From Gehongia tenuis (GTDB taxonomy: Bacteria > Bacillota > Clostridia > Christensenellales > NSJ-53): a stretch of DNA of 64,000 bases. The position numbers and the translations under genes were made by a program. The notes under the pieces are model-generated. The model worked only from the letters and a program-made list of their open reading frames with translations, made no database searches and had not been told where the DNA came from. The stretch spans positions 1 through 64,000 of the forward strand of contig NZ_JACRSR010000001.1 of assembly GCF_014384795.1 (NCBI RefSeq), given 5' to 3'. Below, one piece after another: positions 48,583-57,302 of this stretch; position 1 is the stretch's first letter, and each line of letters starts with the position of its first letter.

Positions 48583-49551
48583 TCAATAGACGCTGTTAGC
48601 CCATTTGCCGCATTTGTCGCCCCACATGGCCACGACCCTGCCGTCAATCTCCACCTTGACCACCTCGCACTGGTTGGGACAGTCGCTGCATTCCATGGTG
48701 GTGGGATGAAAATCGAGGTCGGTCAGCTCGAAACCGCGGAAACTCGAAGGCTGGCCAGTCTTTTCCACCTGCTCCTTGGCCAAGATGGCCGACCCGATGG
48801 CGCCCATCACATTAAAATACTTGGGAATGATGACGGGATGGCCGATCTGTTCCTCAAAGGCCTGATGGATGCCGGCGTTGGCCGCCACACCGCCCTGAAA
48901 GGCATAGGGAGGCGCCAGTGTTTTTCCCCGGCCCAGATTGTTGAGGTAGTTGCGCACCAGAGCCTGACAAAGGCCCTTGACGATCTCCGCCTTGGAGAAG
49001 CCGTATTGCTGTTTCGCGATCATATCCGATTCGGCGAACACGGTGCAGCGCCCTGCGATGCGGACGCTCTTCTCGGTCTTGAGAGCGAGTTCGCCAAATT
49101 TTTCGATGGGTACGCCAAGCCGCTCCGCCTGGTGATCCAGGAAGGAGCCGGTGCCGGCGGCGCACACGGTGTTCATGGCAAAATCCACCACCATGCCGTC
49201 CTTCAAAAAGATGATCTTGGAATCCTGACCGCCAATCTCAAAGATGGTGCGCACCTCCGGATGGAAGTGGGCGGTGGCGGCGGCATGAGCGGATATCTCG
49301 TTTTTCACCAGATCTGCGCCCACCATGAGCCCCACCAGCTGGCGGCCGCTGCCCGTAGTGCCCACGGCGGCAACCTCATACTTGGCGGGATCGATGGATT
49401 CTCGAAGATTCTTGAAACCAATTCTCACCGATTCCAGGGGCTGACCCTGGGTGCGGATGTATTCGTCGAAGACGAGATGGCCTTCACCATTGATGGCGAC
49501 GACGTTGGTGCTCACCGAGCCCACGTCCACGCCGAGATAGAGTTTTTCCAT
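48583..49551 (-). CDS. Acyl-CoA dehydratase activase, cluster A (HgdC/BadF-like ATPase)
   Basis: This 322-aa ASKHA-fold ATPase has the phosphate loop GVDVGSVSTN (residues 7-16), GTTGSGRQL, EIGGQDSK and FQGGVAAN. The two cluster cysteines of this family are C130 (NTVCAAGTG) and C169 (GRCTVFAES), which in HgdC bridge a [4Fe-4S] at the dimer interface. A C-terminal extension adds C288, C291, C295 and C314, a possible extra metal site. It should use ATP hydrolysis to push an electron to its partner. It is closely similar to the cluster B activase at 53908. Confidence 0.93.
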   Translation of the reverse strand: MEKLYLGVDVGSVSTNVVAINGEGHLVFDEYIRTQGQPLESVRIGFKNLRESIDPAKYEVAAVGTTGSGRQLVGLMVGADLVKNEISAHAAATAHFHPEVRTIFEIGGQDSKIIFLKDGMVVDFAMNTVCAAGTGSFLDHQAERLGVPIEKFGELALKTEKSVRIAGRCTVFAESDMIAKQQYGFSKAEIVKGLCQALVRNYLNNLGRGKTLAPPYAFQGGVAANAGIHQAFEEQIGHPVIIPKYFNVMGAIGSAILAKEQVEKTGQPSSFRGFELTDLDFHPTTMECSDCPNQCEVVKVEIDGRVVAMWGDKCGKWANSVY

Positions 49552-49572
49552 GGAATGAACGCTCGCTTTCTG

Positions 49573-50754
49573 TTAGATCCTGACCTCGGAGCCGGACTGC
49601 CGGTAGGCGGTAAAGGTATCCTTGCCCTCCCCTGCGGGGACCTGGAAGGAAGGAGCCTTCACTGAAGCATTTTTCACCCGTTTTTTTTGGGCGATGAGAT
49701 CGGCAAAAGCTTCAAGGCGGGTCTGATTATTGACGGAACCGGTCTGCTCATCGATGGACATGGACAAAATGGGCAGATCCAGATCCCGGGTGATGTCGGG
49801 AATGAGGGACTGGGTGATAAGCTCGGGCAGGCAACCAAAGGGCATCAGATGGACTACGCCGTCCATCCTCCGTTCCTTGTACTCCATCATCCAGCCAATG
49901 TTTTCCATATCGTGGCCGCCGGCGTTGAGGGGCGTGTAGCGCCGGGCCTTCTTCATGATCTGAATGGCCTCGTTGGCCTTTGACCACTTGGGATAGATAT
50001 GATGATGCAACCAGTGGGAAAGGCTTTGGCAGTTGTACGTCTCGATGCCAAGGCTGTTCAGCTTGCGCTCGATGTCCATGTTGGCCGCCGACTCCATGGC
50101 CACGTAGATCTCGCCCACGATGCCCACTCGAAGTTTTTCCGCTTCGGGCACGTTCCGAATTTGAATGCTCACAAGGAGCTCCTCCGAATCCCGGCGTACC
50201 TTTTTGAGATCCTTTTGGGAGAAACAGCCCTCGTGCCAGCCGGTGATGGTGCGCCAGGCCCGGTCAAAGCTTCCTGCCTCAACCTCGTAGGGCCGAAGGG
50301 TTTTCAGCTTTGCCTCCAGGCTGTCCATGGACTCAATCAGCCGGTAGGACAGATAGGCGGAGCGAAGGGCCTTTGGAAGAGATGTGTGATTGATGAGGCC
50401 CTTTACCTGCTCAAGGAAGGCTTTGCGGTTTTGAGTGGGATCGTCGAAGATGGCAATCTCGGTCCTGTAGCCCAACTGACGGAGAATGCGCTGATGGATC
50501 TCGCCATACATGCCCGCACGGCACGGACCCCGGCCGCCTGTGGATACGATGAGCTCCGCGCCCTGTTCGGCCACCTCGATGTAGGTGCCCAGCATCATCT
50601 TGAAGGGGAAACAGAGAAATTCTGGCGCGTACTTGGCGCCAAGATCCACCGTCCGGGAAGTGGGCCGGGGCGGCATGATGATCTCATGGCCCATGAGCTC
50701 CAGCATCTTTTGATAGCCGGTGACACAACCCATGTAGGGGAAAGAAATTTTCAT
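49573..50754 (-). CDS. HgdB/DUF2229-like Fe-S subunit II, cluster A
   Basis: This 393-aa protein belongs to the 2-hydroxyacyl-CoA dehydratase-like group often annotated as CoA-substrate-specific activase-associated or DUF2229 (COG3581-like). Conserved cysteines occur in MGC (C10), APEFLCFPFK (C48), GGRGPCRAG (C78) and PFGCLPE. They are candidates for Fe-S ligands. A C-terminal tail of about 35 residues is absent in the cluster B homologue. It starts 1 base after the stop of subunit I and ends 21 bases before the activase start, so the three are one operon. The substrate is unknown. Confidence 0.85.
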   Translation of the reverse strand: MKISFPYMGCVTGYQKMLELMGHEIIMPPRPTSRTVDLGAKYAPEFLCFPFKMMLGTYIEVAEQGAELIVSTGGRGPCRAGMYGEIHQRILRQLGYRTEIAIFDDPTQNRKAFLEQVKGLINHTSLPKALRSAYLSYRLIESMDSLEAKLKTLRPYEVEAGSFDRAWRTITGWHEGCFSQKDLKKVRRDSEELLVSIQIRNVPEAEKLRVGIVGEIYVAMESAANMDIERKLNSLGIETYNCQSLSHWLHHHIYPKWSKANEAIQIMKKARRYTPLNAGGHDMENIGWMMEYKERRMDGVVHLMPFGCLPELITQSLIPDITRDLDLPILSMSIDEQTGSVNNQTRLEAFADLIAQKKRVKNASVKAPSFQVPAGEGKDTFTAYRQSGSEVRI

Positions 50755-50755
50755 A

Positions 50756-51739
50756 TCAGATCACACTCCTCGTGCGCCGCTTTTTGCGGATCAGCATATC
50801 CACGAAGGCCTCCATGCGGGTCTGCAGATGATTCTCACCGGAATGCTCATCCACCCGAATGGTCATGAAAGGCATGCCTGCCGTCTCGCAGTCCATCTCC
50901 AGCATTTTGCCCATCACCGAGTCCGGGCCGCAGCCAAAGGCGGTGACATGGATGAGTCCGTCAAGATCTGGCCGCTCCATCATGATCTTCGCGGCATTGT
51001 AGGTCTTGCGAGTGAAGGTCCAAAAGATTTTTTTGCCGGGCTTGCGGGGGTTTTGGAGTACTTCCTCGCCCAACGTTTCGAAGGTTATCGGCTTTACGTT
51101 CATGGCTCTGAGCCGCTTCAGAATATCCATGCTGATGGCGCTGTCGTAGATATTGTACACATAACCAATGATTCCGAGGGTGAGCTCCGGGGACTCTAAA
51201 GAGACTTTCGGCGCCCGGCCCTTCAGAAGAAGAGCGGCCTCGTCCAGCGTATGGCCCGCCTCACAGAGTTCTCGGAAACGACCAAAAGCCGCCGTTCCAG
51301 CGGCCAGCGCTTTTTTCATATCATTTTTGACCACGCCCAGCGGCCCGGCGATCTCCATCAATGACTTCACCGTAAAGCCGTGGTCGGTGCCGTCGCTGCG
51401 GATGTCCGGACTCAGGACCTTTTTCATGGCACCGGGCACCGTGTGCCGCACCAGGTCGGGCAGTCCCAAAAATTTCGGACAGAACCACTCACGGTTATGC
51501 ATGGAGACCAGCCGGGGCACAAACACGTAATCCGACTTCTCCATAAGTTCGGCCACATGACCGCAAAAAATTTTGATGGGAACACACAGCTCGGCAGGAC
51601 AGACCTTTACGCCGGCCTGCAGTATCTGCTGATTGGTGGGGGGTGAAGAAATCACCTTCATGCCAAGGCTCTCAAAGATGCCAGCCCACAGGGGATGGTA
51701 GTAATAATCGTAAAGAGCACGGGGGATTCCTATGACCAA
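50756..51739 (-). CDS. HgdB/DUF2229-like Fe-S subunit I, cluster A
   Basis: This 327-aa protein begins IGIPRALYDYYYHPLW and has cysteines C47 and C52 (VCPAELCVP), C59, C87 (FCPK) and C270 (FGCGPD). C47, C52, C87 and C270 have counterparts in the cluster B protein. It is COG3580-like, the N-terminal part of what is one very long polypeptide in many other bacteria. TTG 51739 is chosen for its AGAGG at 7 bases. It is the first gene of the minus-strand operon, with an extended -10 promoter upstream. Confidence 0.83.
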   Translation of the reverse strand: MVIGIPRALYDYYYHPLWAGIFESLGMKVISSPPTNQQILQAGVKVCPAELCVPIKIFCGHVAELMEKSDYVFVPRLVSMHNREWFCPKFLGLPDLVRHTVPGAMKKVLSPDIRSDGTDHGFTVKSLMEIAGPLGVVKNDMKKALAAGTAAFGRFRELCEAGHTLDEAALLLKGRAPKVSLESPELTLGIIGYVYNIYDSAISMDILKRLRAMNVKPITFETLGEEVLQNPRKPGKKIFWTFTRKTYNAAKIMMERPDLDGLIHVTAFGCGPDSVMGKMLEMDCETAGMPFMTIRVDEHSGENHLQTRMEAFVDMLIRKKRRTRSVI

Positions 51740-51775
51740 ATGAATACCTCTTTTCTATCTTTCAAACACGGAACG

Positions 51776-51781
51776 ATTATA
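51776..51781 (-). promoter_or_regulatory. Extended -10 of the cluster A promoter
   Basis: On the minus strand, TGC TATAAT (-10 at 51776-51781) lies 36 bases before the TTG start. The -35 at 17 nt is TGCGTC, a poor match. No comparably good promoter for the divergent cluster B is seen in this 153-bp spacer. Confidence 0.6.
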
Positions 51782-51892
51782 GCACATTTCGGCCATGGAC
51801 GCATTCGTTTTTTACTGGAAGCTGCCCTCTCCTCCGTTTAAGTTCTGGTTTTTCGTCCATACTGTTTTTTGATGAAAAAGGAGGAGGGTTCC

Positions 51893-52891
51893 ATGAGAAT
51901 TGGACTGCCCCGGGCGCTCACCTATTACGAGTATGGCGGGCTGGCCCAAACGTTCTTTGAGATGCTGGACCAGCAGGTGGTGATCTCACCGCCCACCCAG
52001 GAAGAAATTATGCGCCTGGGTACATCTCTATGTGTGGACGAGGCGTGCCTGCCGGTGAAGCTTTTCCACGGCCACGCGGCCTGGCTGAAGGACCGGGTGG
52101 ACGCCATCTTTCTGCCGGTGATCAAGGGAGTGACCCGCCATGAATACATGTGCCCGAAGATGATTGGGCTCACCGACATGGTGCGCCACAGCATTCCCGG
52201 ACTTCCAAGGATCATTTCGCCCCTCATTGAGATCTCGGGCAGCCTCCATTCGGTGCGCCGAACCCTCAGGGAGCTCGGCCGGGAATTCTCTTCCGACCGG
52301 ACCCGGGTGGAGACGGCGGTGGGCATGGCCCTGGCGGAGCACATGAGCGGCCTGGAGGCCCTTCGGGCAGGGGAACTGCCCATCGAGGGCTGGCGTCCCC
52401 TGCTGGAGCCTATACTCCGGGTGGGCGTGGTGGGCCACAGCTACACGCTGTACGACCGGCACGTGAGCATGGACCTGATCCGAAGGCTTACGGCCATGAA
52501 CGTGGCGGTGGTCACGCCGGAGATGCTGGATGAAGGAAAGGCGCGGCAAACCGCGGACGAGCTGCCCAAAAAGATCTTCTGGACCCTTCCCAAGCGTCAG
52601 GCCGGCGCCGCCCTCATGATGGGCGGGGATCCGGGCATTGACGGCATCATCTTTGTGGCGGCCTACGGCTGCGGCATCGATGCCTTCATCGGCGATCTGT
52701 GTGAAAGAATGATTCAAAGGAAACGGGATCTGCCCTTCATGACGCTGACCCTGGATGAGCATTCCGGTCCGGCGGGCATGGAAACCCGGGTGGAGGCCTT
52801 TATCGATATGTTGGAACGGAGGTTGGGCGATGGTGGTGACATTTCCCCAGATGGGGACGCTGAACATCTTGGCCAAATCTTTGCTGGATGA
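51893..52891 (+). CDS. HgdB/DUF2229-like Fe-S subunit I, cluster B
   Basis: This 332-aa paralogue of the gene at 50756-51739 has the same IG(I/L)PRAL start and aligned cysteines C47, C52 (LCVDEACLP), C87 (MCPK) and C260 (YGCGID). The FWT, DEHSG and TR.EAF.DML blocks near the end are shared as well. C59 of the cluster A protein is His here. GAGGAGGG precedes ATG 51893. The last 62 bases overlap the next gene, which gives it a short unrelated tail. It is divergent from cluster A. Confidence 0.84.
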   Translation: MRIGLPRALTYYEYGGLAQTFFEMLDQQVVISPPTQEEIMRLGTSLCVDEACLPVKLFHGHAAWLKDRVDAIFLPVIKGVTRHEYMCPKMIGLTDMVRHSIPGLPRIISPLIEISGSLHSVRRTLRELGREFSSDRTRVETAVGMALAEHMSGLEALRAGELPIEGWRPLLEPILRVGVVGHSYTLYDRHVSMDLIRRLTAMNVAVVTPEMLDEGKARQTADELPKKIFWTLPKRQAGAALMMGGDPGIDGIIFVAAYGCGIDAFIGDLCERMIQRKRDLPFMTLTLDEHSGPAGMETRVEAFIDMLERRLGDGGDISPDGDAEHLGQIFAG

Positions 52892-53924
52892 TCTGAGGAT
52901 CCCCTACGTGATGCCTCCGGCCTGCACCCAAAGGACGCTGGAGCTGGGCAGCCGCTATGCGCCGGAACAGGCGTGCCTGCCCTTCAAGATCAACCTGGGC
53001 AATTTTCTGGAAAGCGCGGAGCTGGGCGCGGACACGGTGCTGATCACCGGCGGCTGCGGACCCTGCAGGTTTGGCTACTACGGCCAGCTGGAGGGGGAGA
53101 TTCTGAAGGATCTCGGGTATGACATGGAGATGATCGTGCTGGATGCACCCCGGGACCGGGCGGGCATGAAGGCTCTCCTTGCCCGGCTGGGCCGGGTGGT
53201 GGAGGGGCGCAGCCTGTCCCGGTGCCTCCGGGCCGTGGGGGAGGCGCTCAAGGTGAGCCAGGCGGTGGACGGGATGCAGGACAAGGCCCTCAAGGTGCGG
53301 GCACGGGAACGAAAAGCCGGAACCACCGATAAAATTCTGCAGGATTTTGAGCGGCGGGCCTTCAGCCTGTGCGGAAGCTCCCAGCTGCTTTGGGCGGTGG
53401 ACCAGACGATGGCCCGTCTTGAAGCGGTGCCCCTTCGGCCGGGTCCCGCGCTCAAGGTGGGTATTGTGGGCGAGATCTTTACCATGCTGGAGCCCTTCAC
53501 CAATCTGGATATCCCCAGGATGCTGGGCCAGATGGGGGTGGAGGTTTCGGTGTCCATGCGGCTCAGCAGCTGGATCACCGACCACATTCTGAAGCTGAAG
53601 TTCTGGCAGGAACCGGAGATCCGGGAGGTGGCCCGGCCCTACCTGCGCACCTTCGTGGGCGGCCACGCCCAGGAGACGCTGGGGCACGCCATCCGCTATG
53701 CCGGGGAAGGGTATGACGGCATCATCCAGCTCTTTCCGCTGACCTGTCTGCCGGAGATTGTGGCAAAGAGCATTCTGCCCAGCGTGAGCGAGGATTACGG
53801 CATCCCCCTCATGGTGCTGGTGGTGGACGAGATGAGCGGCAGGGCCGGGTACCGCACCCGGCTGGAGGCCTTTGTGGACATGCTGGAACAGCGAAAGGAG
53901 AAGGAACATGTATCTTGGTATTGA
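52830..53924 (+). CDS. HgdB/DUF2229-like Fe-S subunit II, cluster B
   Basis: This 364-aa paralogue of the gene at 49573-50754 shares FP.MG at the start, YAPEQACLPFK (C49), GGCGPCR (C76, C79), VGIVGEI, and CLPE near the end. The MGC cysteine of cluster A is replaced by threonine (T10), and an extra cysteine appears at C76. GGAGG lies 7 bases before ATG 52830, inside the 3' end of the preceding gene. It overlaps the activase start by 17 bases. Unlike cluster A, all three genes here overlap. Confidence 0.85.
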   Translation: MVVTFPQMGTLNILAKSLLDDLRIPYVMPPACTQRTLELGSRYAPEQACLPFKINLGNFLESAELGADTVLITGGCGPCRFGYYGQLEGEILKDLGYDMEMIVLDAPRDRAGMKALLARLGRVVEGRSLSRCLRAVGEALKVSQAVDGMQDKALKVRARERKAGTTDKILQDFERRAFSLCGSSQLLWAVDQTMARLEAVPLRPGPALKVGIVGEIFTMLEPFTNLDIPRMLGQMGVEVSVSMRLSSWITDHILKLKFWQEPEIREVARPYLRTFVGGHAQETLGHAIRYAGEGYDGIIQLFPLTCLPEIVAKSILPSVSEDYGIPLMVLVVDEMSGRAGYRTRLEAFVDMLEQRKEKEHVSWY

Positions 53925-54870
53925 CGTGGGTTCGGTGAGCACCAATCTCGTGGCCTACAGGGATGGAAGGGTGCTGAAAAAGCTCTATCTCCGGACCCGG
54001 GGAAAGCCGGTGGATGCGGTGCAAAGAGGCATGGCGGAATTCTCCGCGGAACTTTCAGGGGAACCGGTGGAGGGTGTGGGCGCCACGGGCAGCGGGCGTC
54101 AGCTTGCCGGCATGATGGTGGGCGCCGACGTAGTTAAAAATGAGATCACAGCCCATGGCGTAGCCGCTTCCGCTTCGGAGCCGGAGGTGCGCACCGTCCT
54201 TGAGATCGGCGGCCAGGACTCCAAGATCATCTTTCTCAAGGACGGCGTGGTACGGGATTTTGCCATGAACACCGTGTGTGCCGCGGGAACCGGCTCCTTC
54301 CTCGACCGCCAGGCGGCACGGCTGGGTATGGACCTCGCCGAATTCGGCGAGCTGGCGCTGAAATCCCGAAAGGATGTTTCCATCGCCGGGCGGTGTGCCG
54401 TCTTTGCCGAGTCGGACATGATCCATAAGCAGCAGGCTGGCTACGCTGAAGCGGATATTGTGGCCGGGCTTTGCCGGGCGCTGGTGCGGAATTATCTCAA
54501 CAATCTGGCCCGGGGCAGACAGCTGGAGGGGCCGGTGCTTTTTCAGGGCGGCGTGGCGGCGAACCCCGGAATTGTCCGGGCCTTCGAGCGGGAGCTGGGG
54601 CTTACGGTGGCAGTGCCGGAGCACTTCGAAGTGATGGGAGCGCTGGGGGCCGCCCTTTTGGCGGAGCAGGCGGTGCAAAGAAGCGGCGCAACCCATTTCC
54701 GGGGCTGGGGCGGCTGGGATCGGGAGTATGCCACCCAGGGTTTTGCTTGTCAGGGCTGCGCCAACAGCTGCGAGGTGATGCGGGTGCTGGCCGATGGCAA
54801 ACCCCTTGCCGTATGGGGGGACCAGTGCGGCAGATGGAGCGAGGCCAGGGCCCATGCCAGCGCCGAATGA
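53908..54870 (+). CDS. Acyl-CoA dehydratase activase, cluster B (HgdC/BadF-like ATPase)
   Basis: This 320-aa ATPase is the paralogue of the cluster A activase. It has GIDVGSVSTN, GATGSGRQLAG, EIGGQDSK, cluster cysteines C124 (NTVCAAGTG) and C163 (GRCAVFAES), and FQGGVAAN. The C-terminal extension with C281, C284, C288 and C307 aligns with that of cluster A. AAAGGAGAAGG precedes ATG 53908. It ends operon B before a terminator. Confidence 0.93.
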   Translation: MYLGIDVGSVSTNLVAYRDGRVLKKLYLRTRGKPVDAVQRGMAEFSAELSGEPVEGVGATGSGRQLAGMMVGADVVKNEITAHGVAASASEPEVRTVLEIGGQDSKIIFLKDGVVRDFAMNTVCAAGTGSFLDRQAARLGMDLAEFGELALKSRKDVSIAGRCAVFAESDMIHKQQAGYAEADIVAGLCRALVRNYLNNLARGRQLEGPVLFQGGVAANPGIVRAFERELGLTVAVPEHFEVMGALGAALLAEQAVQRSGATHFRGWGGWDREYATQGFACQGCANSCEVMRVLADGKPLAVWGDQCGRWSEARAHASAE

Positions 54871-54890
54871 TACAAATCCATTTTGCATGA

Positions 54891-54924
54891 ACCACCGGAT
54901 GAACTTGCATTCCGGTGGTTTTTA
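54891..54924 (+). terminator. Intrinsic terminator of cluster B
   Basis: A perfect 9-bp stem (54891-54899 with 54911-54919) with an 11-nt loop is followed by a T-run, 20 bases after the activase stop. Confidence 0.8.
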
Positions 54925-54984
54925 TGTAATAATAGGAAAACCAAAAGGCACTGAGAAATGGGTTTGCAAAGGAGAGAAGCGCGT

Positions 54985-57261
54985 ATGATCAAACTCTATG
55001 AAGGCGGGGCTTATCTCATCGGCGGTAAAAAGCTGGTGAAGGACGGACCGGAGGCGGCGGCCGAAATCGAACGGTCGGCGGGCAGAGCTGTGTCCCGGGC
55101 GGAAGCGGCAAAGAACACCATGGCGTACGGTATCCTGAAGGCTCACAACACCTCGGACGATATGGAGAACCTGAAGCTCAAATTCGATGCCATGGCCTCC
55201 CACGACATCACCTATGTGGGTATCGTGCAGACGGCGCGGGCCAGCGGCCTTGAGCGCTTTCCCATTCCCTATGTTTTGACCAACTGCCACAACAGTCTGT
55301 GTGCCGTGGGCGGCACCATCAATGAGGACGATCACATGTTCGGCCTCTCGGCGGCCAAGAAGTACGGCGGCATCTTCGTGCCTCCCCATCTGGCGGTGAT
55401 TCACACGTACATGCGGGAGATGCAAAGCGGCTGCGGAAGGATGATCCTGGCCTCGGACAGCCACACCCGCTATGGCGCACTGGGCACCATGGGCGTGGGC
55501 GAAGGCGGCGGCGAACTGGTCAAGCAGCTTCTCGAGAAGACCTATGATGTGAAGCGCCCGGGCGTGGTGGCGGTGTATCTTACGGGCACGCCTCATCCCG
55601 GCGTGGGTCCTCAGGATGTGGCCCTCGCCATCATTGGCGCCGTGTTCAGAAATGGCTATGTGAAAAATAAAGTCATGGAATTCGTGGGGGACGGCATTGA
55701 AAACCTCCCTGTGGAATACCGCAACGGCATCGACGTGATGACCACTGAGACCACCTGCCTCAGCTCCATCTGGCGCACCGACGGCAAGGTGAAGGAGTAC
55801 TTTGAGATTCATGGCCGCCCAGAGGCCTACCGGGAGCTGAATCCTGGCGAAGTGGCCTATTACGACGGCGCGGTGGTGGTGGATCTCGCGGCGGTGAAGC
55901 CCATGATCGCCATGCCGCTGCATCCCTCCAATGTGTATACCATCGAGGAGCTGAACGCCAACCTCGCCGACATCGTGGATGCGGTAGAGAAGGCGGCGGC
56001 AAAGCAGATGAATCTAAAGAATCTCGATCTCGGCCTGCGGGAACGGATCGCGGACGGACGGCTCATGGCCAGCCAGGGCTTTATCGGCGGCTGTGCCGGC
56101 GGCACCTACGACAACGTGGCGGATGTAGCCGACATCCTTGAGGGCCATCAGCTGGGCAGCGGTGAATTCTCCCTGTCCATCTATCCCTCCAGCCAGCCCG
56201 CCTATTTGGGACTCATTGAGAACGGTGCTATTCCGAAGCTCATGACCGCCGGCGCCATCGTCAAGACCGCGTTCTGCGGGCCCTGCTTCGGCGCGGGAGA
56301 TGTACCCGCTCATCACGGGTTCAGCATTCGCCACTCCACGAGGAATTTCCCCAACCGGGAGGGCAGCAAGCCCTCCGACGGCCAGATTGCCTCGGTGGCC
56401 CTCATGGACGCCCGCTCCATCGGCGCCACGGCACTAAACGGCGGCCGCATCACGCCCGCTACCGACCTCGACGTGAACTACACGAAGCCCAAGTATTTCT
56501 TCAACAAAGCGGTGTACGACAGCCGATGCTACAATGGCTTCGGCAAGGCGGACCCCGAAGCGGAGCTGAAGTTTGGGCCCAATATCACCGACTGGCCCCA
56601 GATGTCGCCGCTGACAAACGATCTTCTGCTCAAGGTGGTTTCCTATATCACCGATGATGTGACCACCACCGACGAGCTTATCCCCTCCGGCGAGACCTCG
56701 AGCTACCGCTCCAACCCCCTGCGCCTGGCCGAGTTTACCCTCTCCCGCAAGGACCCGGGCTATGTGGGCCGGGCCAAAGCGGTGCAGAAGTATGAAAAGG
56801 CGCGGCTTGCCGGGGAGGATTTCCTGGACGGCGAGCTGTCCGCCGCGTATCAGGCGGTCAAGGCCCTGGGCTTTGACAGCAGGCCGGAGGCCACCGGCGT
56901 GGGCAGCGTGGTCTACGCCGTCAAACCCGGCGACGGATCCGCCCGGGAACAGGCGGCGTCCTGTCAGAAGGTGCTGGGCGGCTGGGCCAACATCGCCCGG
57001 GAATACGCCACCAAGCGGTATCGCTCCAATCTTATCAACTGGGGCATGATTCCCTTTACCTACCAAGGCGAGCCCGGATTCCAGCTGGATGATTTCATCT
57101 TCCTGCCGGGCATTCGAAAGGCGATCGCCGAGGGAGATTCAACGCTGACCGCTTATGTTTTGGGCAAGGGCACCTTTGAGATCGGGCTGCCTGAGCTGAC
57201 GGAGGACGAGCGGCAGATCGTGCTGGATGGCTGCCTCATCAACTATTACCGCGGCCAATAG
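54985..57261 (+). CDS. Aconitase-family hydratase (YbhJ-like)
   Basis: This 758-aa protein has the aconitase fold in the long YbhJ-type version. Fe-S ligands are C370 (GGCAGGTYDN) and C431/C434 (FCGPCFG). The substrate-site blocks SDSHTRYGALGTMGVGEGGGE and NREGSKPSDGQ are typical of the superfamily, as is a C-terminal swivel-like domain. Some related proteins are called simply hydratase because citrate activity is not shown. AAAGGAG lies 10 bases before ATG 54985. A weak promoter (TTGCAT, 16 nt, TAATAA) overlaps the preceding terminator. It may work with cluster B, since both handle hydroxyacid-type chemistry, but this is inferred from position. Confidence 0.87.
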   Translation: MIKLYEGGAYLIGGKKLVKDGPEAAAEIERSAGRAVSRAEAAKNTMAYGILKAHNTSDDMENLKLKFDAMASHDITYVGIVQTARASGLERFPIPYVLTNCHNSLCAVGGTINEDDHMFGLSAAKKYGGIFVPPHLAVIHTYMREMQSGCGRMILASDSHTRYGALGTMGVGEGGGELVKQLLEKTYDVKRPGVVAVYLTGTPHPGVGPQDVALAIIGAVFRNGYVKNKVMEFVGDGIENLPVEYRNGIDVMTTETTCLSSIWRTDGKVKEYFEIHGRPEAYRELNPGEVAYYDGAVVVDLAAVKPMIAMPLHPSNVYTIEELNANLADIVDAVEKAAAKQMNLKNLDLGLRERIADGRLMASQGFIGGCAGGTYDNVADVADILEGHQLGSGEFSLSIYPSSQPAYLGLIENGAIPKLMTAGAIVKTAFCGPCFGAGDVPAHHGFSIRHSTRNFPNREGSKPSDGQIASVALMDARSIGATALNGGRITPATDLDVNYTKPKYFFNKAVYDSRCYNGFGKADPEAELKFGPNITDWPQMSPLTNDLLLKVVSYITDDVTTTDELIPSGETSSYRSNPLRLAEFTLSRKDPGYVGRAKAVQKYEKARLAGEDFLDGELSAAYQAVKALGFDSRPEATGVGSVVYAVKPGDGSAREQAASCQKVLGGWANIAREYATKRYRSNLINWGMIPFTYQGEPGFQLDDFIFLPGIRKAIAEGDSTLTAYVLGKGTFEIGLPELTEDERQIVLDGCLINYYRGQ

Positions 57262-57270
57262 ATCAAAAAG

Positions 57271-57302
57271 AAAAAGCGAGTGATTTTCACTCGCTTTTTT
57301 TA
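57271..57302. terminator. Bidirectional terminator between the hydratase and the lipoprotein gene
   Basis: A 13-bp stem (57271-57283 with 57287-57299) with loop TTT is flanked by A-runs and T-runs. The minus-strand lipoprotein stop is at its right edge. Confidence 0.93.

Noticed and set aside
51837..51865. Promoter for cluster B (TTTAAG, 17 nt, TACTGT)
   Set aside because: Only half of the bases in each box match, which is too weak to annotate. The real promoter of cluster B remains unseen.
48583..54870. Recent inverted duplication of identical DNA
   Set aside because: The paralogues match at the protein motif level but have clearly diverged in sequence, length and gene overlap, so any duplication is old.
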